Below are positions 1 to 10,840 of a stretch of DNA of 64,000 bases, one piece after another. Numbering within the stretch: the stretch's first letter is position 1; every line of letters begins with the position of its first letter. A model generated the notes under the pieces. It saw only the letters and a program-made list of their open reading frames with translations, did no database searches and had not been told where the DNA came from. Source of the DNA: Euclidia mi (lineage: Eukaryota > Arthropoda > Insecta > Lepidoptera > Erebidae); assembly GCA_944739405.2 (NCBI GenBank), contig OX123191.2, positions 6,490,830-6,554,829 on the forward strand, given 5' to 3'. The position numbers were made by a program, and so were the translations under genes.

Positions 1-1674
1 AAGTTGAGAGTGAACAAGACGTTCAAGGACTTTTGATAGGAAAGGTAGTATGGAAATGGGTCGATAATCGGAGAAGGAGCTGGGTTTGGACTTCTTAGGT
101 AAAGGAATTATTAGTGCATCTTTCCAACTTGATGGAAAGACACCACGGGCTATGGAATGGTTAAGGATGTGACATAGGACTGGAAGAATTTCATCTAGGA
201 TGGGAAGGATCATTTTGCGGCTGACACAATCGTTGCCGACTGCATTGGACGTCACTGCCAGTATGCTCTTCTTAACGTCACAAGCGGAAAATTGATTGAA
301 GATAAAGGGAGAATAATTTGGGGTTGGCAAAGATGAAAGATATTCTAAAGTGGTTCTTTTTGTAATTCCATCAAATTTGGACGAAGTAGTGAAATGAGTA
401 TTAAGAGAATCGAGGTTAATATTGTTTGGAATTGTTTGTTGCCGTGCCTTACCAACTCCCAAGGATTTAAGAAATTGCCAGACCTTTGCTGGATTACCGT
501 CTTCAACTGATGTTTGAATATGTTGGCGTTGCGCTTTCCTACACACCTTGTTACAGTGATTCCTGATAGCCACGTATTTTTGTTGATTGAAAGCGCTAGG
601 TTTATGCTTCAATTTTGCTTTAGCGGCGGATTTCTTTGCCATAATGTTTTTTATATCTGCTGTTAGCCATGGTGCTGGTAAGTGTTTTATTTTAACGGCG
701 CGAATAGGCGCGTGCACGTCATATAAATCAATCAGATTTGATACTAGTATCTGAACTTTGGATTCAATACACTCTGAAGTATATAAAGACTCCCAGTCTA
801 TATTGACAGCATCCTCACGAAGTTTGTCATGATCCATGCCACTAAAATTGCGCTGCAAGACAACCTTAGGCTTTGTTTTGGGTGGGCGTATTTTATACGA
901 GACAAAGACTAGGTCGTGATAAGAGAACGCAACTGCCGTACATTGACCATGCTTGTAAACGAAACTAGGAGAAGACACCAAAATAAGGTCAAGAAGAGAA
1001 GGAGTGCAGTTGGGAAAGTGGTGAGTTGCATTCAGTGTTAAAATTGATAAATTACAAGACTCCGTAGCTTGTCGAAAAGACGCAGCCCTTGAATCTTGCT
1101 TGAGGAGGCATGTGTTGAAGTCACCCATTATAATAGTGTGACTATATAAAGGTGTGAGGTTTTCTAGGATCTGCTCAAATGAAGAAAAATAGTTCACACG
1201 GTTAGAAGGTGAGTAGTATACGCCTAATAGAACTTTAATATGGTGAAGTTCAAGTTCCAAAAATAGATGCTCGCCAGCATTCGACTGTGGAGGCTGTGGA
1301 GACATAGTGACTATGTGATAGGGAATTTGTTGACGCAAGTATATGGCAACACCGCCTCCACTGCCGAAAGTGCGGTCATTCCTAATTAGGTTGAACCCTG
1401 GAAGACAGTAAGATGCTGAGGGGAGACATGGTTTTAGCCATGACTCCGAAACAAGGACAGCATGTATGTTTTGGCAGTCTAAGTTAGCCAGCATATCAGG
1501 AAAATGGGCCGGAATACTTTGCGCATTTATATGGACTACATTAAAGAGCTTGGGTACGTCTGAGAATTGTGACTGGAGAATGTCTCCCAGAGAAGGAACA
1601 CTTTTAAAGCTGTCGTCTGAACTTGTTGCAGAAACAAAGGTGTCATCATCATTGACTGAGTCTGTATCTGACAT
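1..1674 (-). CDS. LINE ORF2: AP-type endonuclease plus start of reverse transcriptase (partial)
   Basis: This frame starts at an ATG at 1674 and stays open for 558 codons to the window edge. I read it through codon by codon and found no stop or shift. The apurinic-type endonuclease occupies about residues 45-260 and has the expected catalytic pattern: Asn50 in INAQS, Glu77 in SESWL, GDFN at 184-187, and SYHD at 251-254 in place of the usual SDH. A linker follows. RT block 1-2 begins at about residue 522 with PLPKK and continues into RPISILPFLSKVLE. The protein would nick chromosomal DNA and copy the element RNA at the nick. The YxDD box and C-terminus lie outside the window. With ORF1 upstream this could be a complete, potentially active source copy. 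That can only be judged from the neighbouring sequence. Confidence 0.92.
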   Translation of the reverse strand, partial: MSDTDSVNDDDTFVSATSSDDSFKSVPSLGDILQSQFSDVPKLFNVVHINAQSIPAHFPDMLANLDCQNIHAVLVSESWLKPCLPSASYCLPGFNLIRNDRTFGSGGGVAIYLRQQIPYHIVTMSPQPPQSNAGEHLFLELELHHIKVLLGVYYSPSNRVNYFSSFEQILENLTPLYSHTIIMGDFNTCLLKQDSRAASFRQATESCNLSILTLNATHHFPNCTPSLLDLILVSSPSFVYKHGQCTAVAFSYHDLVFVSYKIRPPKTKPKVVLQRNFSGMDHDKLREDAVNIDWESLYTSECIESKVQILVSNLIDLYDVHAPIRAVKIKHLPAPWLTADIKNIMAKKSAAKAKLKHKPSAFNQQKYVAIRNHCNKVCRKAQRQHIQTSVEDGNPAKVWQFLKSLGVGKARQQTIPNNINLDSLNTHFTTSSKFDGITKRTTLEYLSSLPTPNYSPFIFNQFSACDVKKSILAVTSNAVGNDCVSRKMILPILDEILPVLCHILNHSIARGVFPSSWKDALIIPLPKKSKPSSFSDYRPISILPFLSKVLERLVHSQL

Positions 1675-2175
1675 TTAATAAATATAATAATATAAATACA
1701 TATAATAATATATAGAAGTATATATATATATATAATAATAACGAAATAAATTAATATTCTAAAACCAGATATATCAATAATTCTCACTTAAAGCTTTGCA
1801 TCTTGTTCACCCGCCAGTTGCGCGTTAGAGTAACAAAAATAGATATTTTAAACTAACAAATATGTATACAAATGTGAAAAAAAGAGAAAAGGCACCTTCA
1901 CTACAGTGAATTAGGTACATAGAAAAATTATATTATAATAATATGATATAAGTGAGTGTCTCAAAAACCAAGTATTCAATAATATGTAGTGCGAAACGAA
2001 ACGTTAATAATATGAGTTATGACATTAGTGACAGCAGCGACATAGATGACAGCAGTGTTTTGTTTGTTGATATGCGGTATATAGAAAATAAAGTTTAAAG
2101 TTAATAATTAGTAAAGAGAAGGTGCATTTACATAAAATGAAAGTACATACGGATATGTGACAACAAATGAAAAAC

Positions 2176-2892
2176 CTATTTCCTCGTAGCTGCAGCTCTC
2201 TTGGTCTTCGTGGCAGCCGTGGCAGGCTTAGTGACAAGTTTCTCCGCCTCTACGAGTTTAATCTTGCTCAATTCACTGACGGAAGTGATGCGATACCGCT
2301 TACCGTCAGGGCCCAGGATATGAACGTTGCCTTCCTTCGTCCAGCACTTTGAAACTCCGAACCTCGTCCGAGCCGCCATAAAAGCGTCGTGTCGCGATCG
2401 TGTCAGGAACTCCGACAAAGTGATGCCCGTCCCTTTGAGTTTGGTCTTTGCATACCAGACGCTATCCCTCACCGCAACAGTTTGGAATTTGACCAATATG
2501 GGCCTGGCTTTGTCGTTTGAAGTTTGGCGTCCCATCCTGTGACAACGCCTGATGTCATCAGCTGTGAAGGTGTCATGCTTGAGATGCTGCTTAACTATAT
2601 CTGTCACTAACCGAGTCGTCTCCTCATCTTTATGCTCCTCCACGCCATGAAGCAGCAACATCTTACGGCGGCTACGCATTTCGATATTGTCAACCTCACG
2701 ACCAACTGCATCGAGCTGCTGCGAGAAGGACTTCAAGGTTTGCAGAACAAATGTCTTGAATGAAGCAAACTCGTCTGCTAGGCTTCGGGTTGTTTGTGGG
2801 GACTTCTTCTGCAGCTCCGCCTCAAAAAGTGCCATACGCTCCTCAAAATATGACTGCATGTCAAGGATACTTGAGACATTGCAACTGTCCAT
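2176..2892 (-). CDS. LINE ORF1: coiled-coil and RRM-like RNA-binding protein
   Basis: The frame encodes 238 aa from the ATG at 2892. Residues 1-95 are rich in charged and hydrophobic residues in a coiled-coil pattern. From about residue 93 (MRSRRKMLLLHGV) to residue 210 the sequence matches the L1-ORF1p/transposase_22-like arrangement: an RRM-like fold (LLLHGVEE, DIRRCHRMGR, ARPILVKF) followed by a C-terminal domain with a typical LTRSRHDAF-type helix. The tail is basic (KTKRAAATRK). Proteins of this type trimerise, bind element RNA and act as chaperones in the ribonucleoprotein. The frame is undamaged and ends about 500 bases before ORF2 of the same element. It is a transposon gene, not a host gene. 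Confidence 0.88.
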   Translation of the reverse strand: MDSCNVSSILDMQSYFEERMALFEAELQKKSPQTTRSLADEFASFKTFVLQTLKSFSQQLDAVGREVDNIEMRSRRKMLLLHGVEEHKDEETTRLVTDIVKQHLKHDTFTADDIRRCHRMGRQTSNDKARPILVKFQTVAVRDSVWYAKTKLKGTGITLSEFLTRSRHDAFMAARTRFGVSKCWTKEGNVHILGPDGKRYRITSVSELSKIKLVEAEKLVTKPATAATKTKRAAATRK

Positions 2893-2950
2893 TATGTGTA
2901 TTATGTTTATATTTGTCAGTTGTAAGAGATAACGCTATACCAGCAGGTAT

Positions 2951-3299
2951 GTAATGAAAGCTTTATCTATTATACATTAAAATCACTTTTTAATTAAAAT
3001 TAACTATTTTATTTAAATTTCCCTCTAGAGCAAATTTAAACAAAACCTGTTATTTCAACTACCCACATATAATCTGAATGAATGTGAATTATAGCTGATG
3101 GCAGGTAAAATTCCCCGAATGTTACCAGTTAACCCTTAATGTTGGGTGAACTGATCTCTGATGTTGAGGAATTTTCCTTACGTTTTATGTTAGGAAAATT
3201 TTTGTGTTTTTAAATTACGGACTTTCTTCGGGCATCTTAATTTTTTTTATGTCAAACATATTACAGCGGTTCATAGTACTATTGTCATACAATTATATT
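2951..3299. other. AT-rich sequence, no feature recognised
   Basis: This stretch contains no open frame of note, no tRNA-like boxes and no clear repeat. It may include the 5' flank of the LINE. Confidence 0.5.
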
Positions 3300-3640
3300 A
3301 TTACAAGTGGTGGTTATGGAAGAAATTGTAGCTGTGGTAAGAATAGTAGTTTTGAGAGATAAGGTAGGTACTTTTGACAACACCGGCGGTTTTGGTAGAA
3401 ATGGTGGTTTAAAAAAAATTGAAGATATGATAGTGTTAGTACGAATTGTAGTTTTGGTACAAATAGTAGTTTTGATAGGAATAGTATTTTCGGTAGGAAT
3501 AGTAGTTTTGGTAGAAATGGTGTTTTGGCATATATGGTAGCTTTAGTAGCAATCGTAAGTAACTTTGCTAACTTACGATTGCTACTAAAGCTACCATTCC
3601 TACCAAAAGTACAATTTTGACCAAAACTATAAACGTCATT
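3300..3640. repeat. Degenerate GTAGTTTTGGTAGRAATR-type tandem repeat folding back on itself
   Basis: From about 3300 to 3533 an 18-24 base unit resembling GGTAGGAATAGTAGTTTT recurs many times with variation. It runs into a perfect inverted repeat with arms at 3534-3560 and 3571-3597 (27 bp each) around a 10-base loop. Beyond the right arm, to about 3640, the complement of the same unit appears (ccaaaagtacaattttgacc), so the fold-back continues imperfectly for about 70 bases. The 77-aa open frame across it is simply a product of the repeat. Confidence 0.8.
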
Positions 3641-3894
3641 ATTACATTTCTAAATTATGATGGATTAATCACACCCATACACAAAACAAAATAAATCGTG
3701 CTTCTCACAGAAATATTTAGCTGGATAACAGAAATAAAACCTATTTTCTCACTTATAAAAAAAGTTATTTATCTATATTTTTAATTTTAATAATAAAATA
3801 TTGACAAATAAAAAAAAAAGTGAAGTTAGCGTAAGTTAGTAACTTAAGTTTTTGATTTAATAACGTATTTTTTGTATTTGTGTTTTCAATTATA
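3641..3894. other. AT-rich upstream sequence of the OTU-like frame
   Basis: This is very AT-rich DNA with A and T runs. I see no convincing promoter element. A short gttagcgtaagttagtaactt motif near 3825 resembles the palindrome at 3550-3590. Confidence 0.4.
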
Positions 3895-4560
3895 ATGATG
3901 GTTCTTGGAAGGACATTGGAAAATGCTCAGAGAAAGTTTGAACAAAGAATCTTGGTCAATAACGGCACTGTTGGAGATTTGGTACCGGATGGACCTCCTA
4001 CTGCTAAAAAAATACGGGTGGAAACGGGTTCAGATTTGATTAATTCTACCATCAACAATTTTCAAGTGATTTCTATTGTTGGTGACGGTAATTGCTTATT
4101 CCGCACAATTTCTTATTGTTTATATGGAAGTGAGAATACACATTATGAAATTCGTTTGGCCACTGTTGATGACATTGTCTATAAGTGGGATGTATATAGT
4201 AACTTCACTGTTGGGGACGAAGCATATGGCCAGACCATTACAAATGCAACAGATTACAAACGTATGATGGGTGCCAATGGATAGGACGCAGGGCAAGCTG
4301 AACTTCAGAGTGTAAGTGAGCTATATCCCGAGTGTCAATTCAAAGTTCACCTGGCAAACAGTAATACGATTACTGACTATGGCACTGGCGAAATTGTTCA
4401 TAACTTGCTATTTTCTGGGCACCTGGACGCAGGACATTACAGTGTCCTAATGGAAAGAATGGTAGGGCAGCACAGTCATATTCAAGAACTTTCTTTCTTC
4501 AATGTTCAGTTATACATATTATATAATTATATCCCTATTGCGCGGCAAACCATTCAGTAA
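3895..4560 (+). pseudogene. OTU-like cysteine protease frame with one in-frame TAG
   Basis: Translation from the ATG at 3895 gives about 129 codons, then TAG (4282-4284), and the same frame then stays open to the TAA ending at 4560. The first part holds the OTU signature around the catalytic Cys: an Asp-Gly-Asn-Cys-Leu-Phe-Arg motif preceded by a hydrophobic strand. The part after the TAG holds the continuation expected of the family: a GQAEL helix, a SELYPE segment, and a GHYSVL motif supplying the catalytic His. All catalytic elements are therefore present but split by a single nonsense codon that falls where relatives usually have Trp. OTU proteins remove ubiquitin; in insects they also occur as domains of transposons. 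There are no introns and the flank is repetitive, so I favour a transposon-derived or retro-copied gene. Read-through or an assembly error is possible. Confidence 0.75.
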
Positions 4561-4843
4561 TGGAATGGTGTAAATTTCACGATACCTATGGTGCAACGCA
4601 AAGCCAATGTTGTGAGAAAAGAAGTTTTGTGATTAGTAAGAATATCATCTTTTTACTTATTAGATACGGCTACAATGTACCTACTTATCATACCTATATG
4701 TAAGAGCTTTTTTATAATATTAAAATATGCTGTGGAGCAGCACGGGCCCTCTAGTTTCGATTATTTTTTAAGTTTGTTTTGATAAACTTTGGGATTGTGA
4801 GTGTCGGGGCTCTATATCGATAGCAACATGTGAACTTGAAATG
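4561..4843. other. Intergenic, nothing recognised
   Basis: This is AT-rich DNA without repeats or frames that I can interpret. Confidence 0.4.
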
Positions 4844-5530
4844 AAAGTATATGGTAACTGCACCGACGGCTGCTTTTTTTTAATACTTCAACGCCATTTT
4901 GGGGGCGCCAGGGGTCGCGTTAGCATTCTACCCTGATACTCCGGCGGATAGCCCATAGGGTACAACCTCCTTGGCGGCGGATGAAGGTTTTGGGCTCCGC
5001 CGCCAAAATACCCAGCGGCCGCAGAGGATGGAGGGACGGCAACCTGACAACACCGCATCTCGTCTTTCTCTGCGGCCCCAGCGTGACGCAACAATGGTGC
5101 GCGGCAACGCAACATCGACACGCCTCTCCTCCCGCGACCGCGCCTGACTGCGAGGGACAGACAAAACTGTCCCCCGCACACGCACCTTTGGATGCATCCT
5201 GCGCAGGCCCTTCCAAGCCCATGCGGAGCGTCCACTCCCGGGATCTCTCTCAGCTTCACCGCGGGTGTCCAAGCCACTAATACTTACACTTACTAAGCCG
5301 CCCCACCACGACAAGGTGGAGATCCCACGGGGGGGTTCAACGGCTGCCTCACCGCTTGAAACTACGTGGAGTGGTGTGACTCAACTTCGATTCCTATTCG
5401 AGACAACGCTTTGCGTGATCTATAAATTTTAGTTTCGAGTCTGGGTGCACTTTATGTCCGTGTGTCGCATGTTTGTAAGGCTCCCCGCGACACAGGATTG
5501 AACCCTTTTGCAGGAGTCATCCTTTAAAAA
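4844..5530 (+). mobile_element. tRNA-derived SINE (family alpha), interrupted by a retroposon
   Basis: The right part (5340-5530) matches the intact-looking SINE at 59390-59605: the ctgcctcaccgcttga segment, a degenerate promoter B region, gagtctgg...tgtccg, and ccccgcgacacaggatt. The left part (about 4844-4873) is a poor match to the head, and the copy is old. The two parts are separated by the GC-rich insert at 4874-5339. Confidence 0.7.
4874..5339 (-). mobile_element. GC-rich polyadenylated retroposon (about 466 bp) with 8-bp TSD
   Basis: A sharply bounded GC-rich block lies in otherwise AT-rich DNA. It begins with a T run (4874-4880, a poly(A) tail on the minus strand), and the sequence ACGGCTGC occurs both immediately before it (4866-4873) and immediately after it (5340-5347). 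This is the mark of minus-strand target-primed retroposition into the SINE. Several 100-130 codon frames exist on the minus strand, but they overlap in all frames and have no recognisable domain, so I do not call them genes. It could be a non-autonomous element built from a LINE 5' UTR, or a retrocopy of a structured or regulatory RNA. I do not recognise it. Confidence 0.75.
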
Positions 5531-8500
5531 CAAATATTAACGAAGATAAATAAAATCATCTGTTATAGTTTAGTATATGTGACCTCTCACCTAGTGTAGG
5601 TATTTGCTTAAGGCTTAGTTTCAATGCACGCTTAACATATTTACGAAAATAGTAAACAAATAATTATTACCTACAGGCTGCATGTGTATGCCACATACAA
5701 GCATTTAGTGTGGTGGTAGAATCTTTAACTACGATAAATCAGTGCGGAGAGTGAAATATTCGAAGCCACTGCATGTTGCACGTTACTAACTTTTCGAAGT
5801 TACCTGCGTAATTAATTGCTTAGCTTGATCGAAAATTTGGAGACAACATTAAATAGTCATGTCTCCCTCCCTCTGTCATGGATATCTATGATTATGTGGT
5901 GCGTATTTATTTTCAGCCATCTCATATTCTTATGTAAACGACATGTAGGTGTAAGATAAATTAATATGAAACACAAACAATAAGCACATGCAAACTGTAT
6001 CACTCCGAACACTAAAATTAACTGCTAATGTGTACCAACACATTCGTGTACAAGCACTTGCGATAACTTAAACCATTACCCCATTAGGAGGCAGCGCAGC
6101 TCCGTTATTGAAAACAGAATCTATTTAGACCCAAAACACAATAACCAGATACAAGTGGTCGCCATTCTCTATCGAAATAGAAAATCTACCGGTGGTATTA
6201 TTGAATTCCTAGGAAATAATCTCAAAACCAATATTCGGTTAACTAAATATTTTTTGTTCTTGCCTACAATAACAAGACCAGTTTATTACTTTCTTCTAGT
6301 TCATATTATCGGTAATGTCTGCAACATCCCCAATAAGCCTTCAAAATCATGTTAACACGAGACCTAGAACAAATTTTTTGATTTTTACAATACGTCCCAA
6401 ACGGTCTACGGATTTCCAATGTCATAATTTCATTTTATTATGGCATTCGCATGTGTAGTCGTACATAAGAATGTAGAAGGGTCAATTTGTAGATATATGG
6501 GTGACTTGATATAGTTTATGCCCACGTTGTAATAACCTCAGTGAATATCGTACATTCCTAGCTGGTGACATGATTTGCATTAATTTCAAATATACTAAGT
6601 GGTTTTTTAAGATATCATACTTGGTTTTTGGTAGCGAATAATTTTTGTATAAAGATAATCCCCCTTTTTAGAAATCGCATGTCGTGTGGGGCTTCACAAA
6701 CATGCCAGCAAGTGATAAAATAAATACTCAAACTCGAAACACCGTCTCTTAAATCAAACTGAACATTCATATCAATTTCCAACTTACAGTCCTTTAAAAC
6801 ACATGGAATGACTGCCATATATTCAACTCCATCAAAATCCGATGGACAAAGATATAGTCACATAGCGTATGAACCGTTTTCTCAGCCATTTCCTCTCAGC
6901 ATTTATTCGCTGCATCACCGCTAATGATCAGCACCGTCAATGAAGTGAGGCAAGTTATAAATTCCGGTTGTTTATATCGACAAGGCTTGGCACGTTAAGC
7001 CGATTATCAAAATATTTGTCATATGAATATTTATGACCATCGTTACGGCTCTTGGGTAGCCAAGAGCTTGAAAATATCTGTTACTAGTAGATGATAAAGG
7101 ATAACAGAATTACCCTTGAAGTTTCTGAGAACATCGTTTTCTGGTTTTGAATACAAGGTTACATTACTGTTTTTTTTGTTTATTTATTATTCAATTTCAT
7201 CTCATACTGTAATATAAAAGTATACTGAGGGTGATAAATTCACATAATATTTATTTTTAAATGCAATGTATAGTCGATGAAATGAGTCGGACAGTTTATG
7301 TTCTATACGAATATATACCGTTTTTTTAACCTTTTGGCAATCGGGTACTGAACTGTTAGCTCCAAATACCTTTCGGAAAATCGATACTAAGCTCACTAGA
7401 CTACGGGTATACGACAATGGTGGAAAAAGAAAACTTCGTGTTCTTAATTAAAACATACGCCTTCAAACATAGTTCCAAAATATTGTCTTAGTCACTCACG
7501 GAAATGTGTAAGGATTTTAAGTTAAAGCATTAAAAAGATTTGATAAACTAAAAACCTAACATGCATGTATGTATTCTAACAATGTTACATCACATCCGTT
7601 TTTTGAGCAATTCCGTAGAAACTTAACGCCTTCGTCCTAGTATTAAGTATATTCATATTATACAACATGGTTGTTATCCCCGTGATCATCAAATTGTATA
7701 ATAAGTAGTCTAAGCTCTAGTCCCAAAGCACAATTCGCTCAGTAAAAGCCTTTACTAAAATGCTGACAAAGAAATCCACGACTGTACTTTTTAGGATTTG
7801 TTTTCACCCCTAATAGGACTCGAACCGGAGCAGATAAAGATATTTTGCATATTTTTCTCGTTCGTATTGAAACAAAAGGGTATAATCCCGAAAAATCCTT
7901 TTATTCTGAGCTGATACGCGTGGAATTATTTTATTGCTATGAAAATGACTGACATTAATACGGCGGTGACTTTTTAAGCCATGAAATTTAACTCGTGATA
8001 ATAGCCTTATCATGTTATGCAACCGACGGCTCTACGTTTTAAAAAGAATTTGAATATAGTTGCTAAGCTGAGCTACTGATGGCCGAACTTAACGTGTATT
8101 GTTACTAACTAATGTATTTATGTTATAATATCATCTACTGCATACTGATGCGTGTAGTACAAACTTGTAGCGATAGCTGTAACGCTAGTGGCATCTATCC
8201 CACAGTGATGAAAATACAAATACTAGCGACATCTAACAGACACCGAGATAACAACTACTAATACTGATAACGACTGAAGATGCCGAATCATGCTATAATA
8301 ATATGCACTCGGTTTTTTCAATTATTCCAAACAAGTATTAATCGACAACCGTCAGAACATAGTCTGGGCATGATCACCTGTTGTGATCAGAGAATCTTCA
8401 TTCGGATGGAGAGAAAACAATAACCTGATTCACCAGTAAATTAACTGGTCAGTTGGTAAAGTGGTTAATGGCACTGACTTATTAGTCGACGGTTTTGGTT

Positions 8501-9174
8501 TTAATACTCAACCATAATTTTGCTTGCGCTTCGTCTTGGTGTATTTATTAAAAGTTAATGGTTTTTTGAGAATCTGTTGATTGGCATGTCTATACACCTC
8601 ATAAAATAAAGTCCTCTTTTCTTCTTGTCTGTCTGTAAAAACGAGATAAACTCAGAAACTACTAAACAAATTTTTGTACAGTTTTCACTAATAGACAGTG
8701 TGATTCCTGGGTAGGTTCAGGTATAAAATTCAAGCGGGCAGAACGTTGAGGTATAAATCTAAACATAAAATTTATAAAAACACCCCATCTACACCATTTT
8801 TTCTATTCTATACCCCATGTGCGTGAGTTCGAAACATAAAGAAGAAGCGCGAACATTTAGCCAGCATTACTGATAATAAATCATTGCTTGTATTTACTGG
8901 CTAGATGCGTGAAATGATAAATGTTTGTTCAAACTGTATTGGCTGACTGACAAGCTAAGTTTTTCCTTGTTTAAAAATAGTAGCAAGCGCTAGGCATGGA
9001 TGGAAAGTTATTTTGATTTAGTGCGACTTTGCGCACTTAATCTTTACTTTATGGAACCCTATTTAGAATTTATTTTAAGTCTAAGTATTAATAGGCGTTT
9101 CAGTACTGTCACCTACCAAATCTAATTGTGGAATTATACCATCCAAGGACCCACCCAATATGCACAACTTATTT
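5531..9174. other. Long AT-rich stretch with no gene; a few degenerate repeats
   Basis: All frames here are short and lack any recognisable domain. A remnant of the SINE gamma body (tcgaagttacctgcgtaattaattgc) lies near 5795-5820. A tRNA-like piece with weak A and B boxes lies near 8448-8515. The rest of the 3.6 kb shows nothing I can name. Confidence 0.5.
8580..8800 (+). repeat. Degenerate interspersed repeat (Helitron-like lepidopteran family)
   Basis: The order 'tcttcttgtctgtctgt', 'gagataaactcagaaactactaaac' and 'tttttgtacag' resembles a very common lepidopteran repeat family that I associate with Helitron-like ends. No terminus is preserved here, so the assignment is tentative. Confidence 0.35.
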
Positions 9175-9475
9175 AATTATTCTTCAAAAAGCCAGCTTTC
9201 TAGTTAAAGCAGTTTTCAGAGAATAACTTTTCCTCAGAGTGACTGCCGTCTAACCACCGCAACCCAATACTCCATAGATTAAACCAGTGATAAATTCTTA
9301 GTGACTGACTTCAAACACAACATAACGACCAAAAAACTTCATGACTACCGCCATCAAGGCCGTAACAAGCTCTCCGAGGCACGGGTGGTAATTAACAATT
9401 TTGATCCATATTTAACATCATATGACCCTCTGCATGACATTCAGTTGATTCCTCCACTAGGCTATCGGTGCCTAT
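9175..9475 (-). mobile_element. Degenerate SINE (family gamma)
   Basis: The head is seen at the high-coordinate end as the complement of gcaccgatagcctagtgg (about 9450-9472). The gactgccgtctaacc segment near 9240 corresponds to the 3' region seen at 45200-45225. The body between is strongly diverged. Confidence 0.6.
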
Positions 9476-9539
9476 GTGACATAATAAAATGATGTATTCA
9501 GAAAATTCAGCGCAAATATAGATAATTATGTTCTTATAA

Positions 9540-9860
9540 AAAATATTTTTAAATAAATAAAAACCGACTTCAAAAAACACTAAGCAACTAAAAAACAAAA
9601 AATAATTGGTTTTGGAGCAAACATTTTTGGAGTCGGTGCCAAGCCAAGTATTTCTGATCTGACTATAAAACCTCTATACATTTTTATATAACTTTCGTTG
9701 TTGCTAGAATAGGTAGTTTGTAATTTAGTAACTTTTTGCGTAAGGGCTTGGCACCGACTCTTAATTTTTTTGCTCCAAAACTAATTATGTTTTGTTTTTT
9801 AGTTCCTTAGTGTTTTTTGAAGTCGGTTTTTATTTATTTAAAAATATTTTTTATTTTTTG
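9540..9860. mobile_element. Fold-back (MITE-like) element with ~115-bp inverted arms
   Basis: The left arm (about 9540-9655) contains the blocks taaataaataaaaaccgact, tcaaaaaacac, aaaaacaaaaa, ggttttggagcaaa and gagtcggtgcc. The right arm (about 9740-9858) carries the complement of the same blocks in reverse order. About 90 bases separate the arms. The termini carry the accgacttcaaaaaa motif seen in other lepidopteran inverted-repeat elements. There is no coding capacity. A TSD is not obvious because the flanks are A/T runs. Confidence 0.8.
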
Positions 9861-10039
9861 CTTTTTAGTGGTATACTAATAAAAATAGTAATAGGTGGTA
9901 AGTAGGTACATAGGAAAGTGTAGGTGTTACATGATGGGGAGGCCTTCCTTAGGCGCCTCAATTCTGAAATATATGTAGACCTGTACCTTTCTGGCAATTT
10001 CTGTATTATTTTTTTGTTTTCAACTAACTAGTAACACGT

Positions 10040-10840
10040 TCATTTCAGTTCCATCATCAGATCCCGGAAATCATCCAATACTGAAGTGTTTGCCAAGCTA
10101 AAACAAACGAGCCCAAACTCAATAGGATTGCGTCTTTGTATTACAAAGATCCCATGCCCAACTTCCTGCTCCATCACCAGACGCTGGAAAACATCCAGTA
10201 CCAAAGTCCATGTAAAGACCAATCTTACGACCCTAAACTCGATGAGATTGGCTTAACTTCCAGCTCTATCATCAGACCATGGAAATCATCCAGCATCAAA
10301 GTCTATCTAAAGACGACTCAAACGAGCTCAAACTCGATGGGATTGCGTAATTGTATTACAAATATCCCATGGCTACCTTCCTGCTTCATCATCAGAGTTC
10401 GATAAACATTCAGCACTAAAGTCCATGTAAAGACGAATCAAACGAGCCCAAACTCAATGGGATTGAGTCTTGGTATTACAAAGATCCCCTAGCCACCTTC
10501 CTGCTCCATCCTCAGACCCTGGAAAACATCCAGTACCAAAGTCCATGTAAAGACCAATCAAACGAGCCCAAGCTCAATGGGATTGCGTCTTTGTATTACA
10601 AAGATCCCATGGTCACCTTTCTGCTCCATCATCAGACCCTGCAAAACATCCAGTACCAAAGTCCATGTAAAGACGAATCAAACGACCCTAAACTCGATGA
10701 GATTGGATTATTGTATCACAAAGATCTCATGGTTACTTTCCAACTCTATCATCAGACCATGTTAATCATCCAGCATCAAAGTCTATGTAAAGACGACTCA
10801 AACGAGCCCAAACTCGACGTCATTGGGTTGTTATCGTCAA
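10040..10840 (+). repeat. Minisatellite, ~120-bp unit, about seven copies
   Basis: The unit is recognised by cccaaactcgatgggattg, then gtattacaaagatcccatgg, then ctgctccatcatcagacc, then catccagcaccaaagtcca. The first of these blocks recurs near 10110, 10222, 10326, 10444, 10564, 10684 and 10804. Spacing is about 105-120 bases and settles to 120 in the last four copies. Two alternating variants are visible, one with tgggattgcg and one with tgagattgg. The 89- and 92-aa frames across the array are repeat artefacts. Confidence 0.85.

Larger units (their letters stand above)
1..2950 (-). mobile_element. Non-LTR retrotransposon (LINE-1st copy), 5' portion, cut by window edge
   Basis: A LINE lies on the minus strand with its 5' end near 2.9-2.95 kb and its 3' half beyond base 1. 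It has two open frames, ORF1 (2892 to 2176) and ORF2 (1674 to at least 1), separated by about 500 bases of AT-rich sequence that includes a TA-rich stretch near 1680-1750. Both frames are undamaged over their visible length, which suggests a young copy. The RT start and endonuclease sequence fit the Jockey/CR1 group. I cannot fix the clade without the missing 3' half. The exact 5' end and TSD are not visible to me. Confidence 0.85.

Noticed and set aside
4888..5314. Three overlapping 100-130 codon minus-strand frames in the GC-rich block
   Set aside because: They occupy different frames over the same bases, as expected in GC-rich DNA with few stop codons, and none shows a domain. The block has a retroposon's boundaries.
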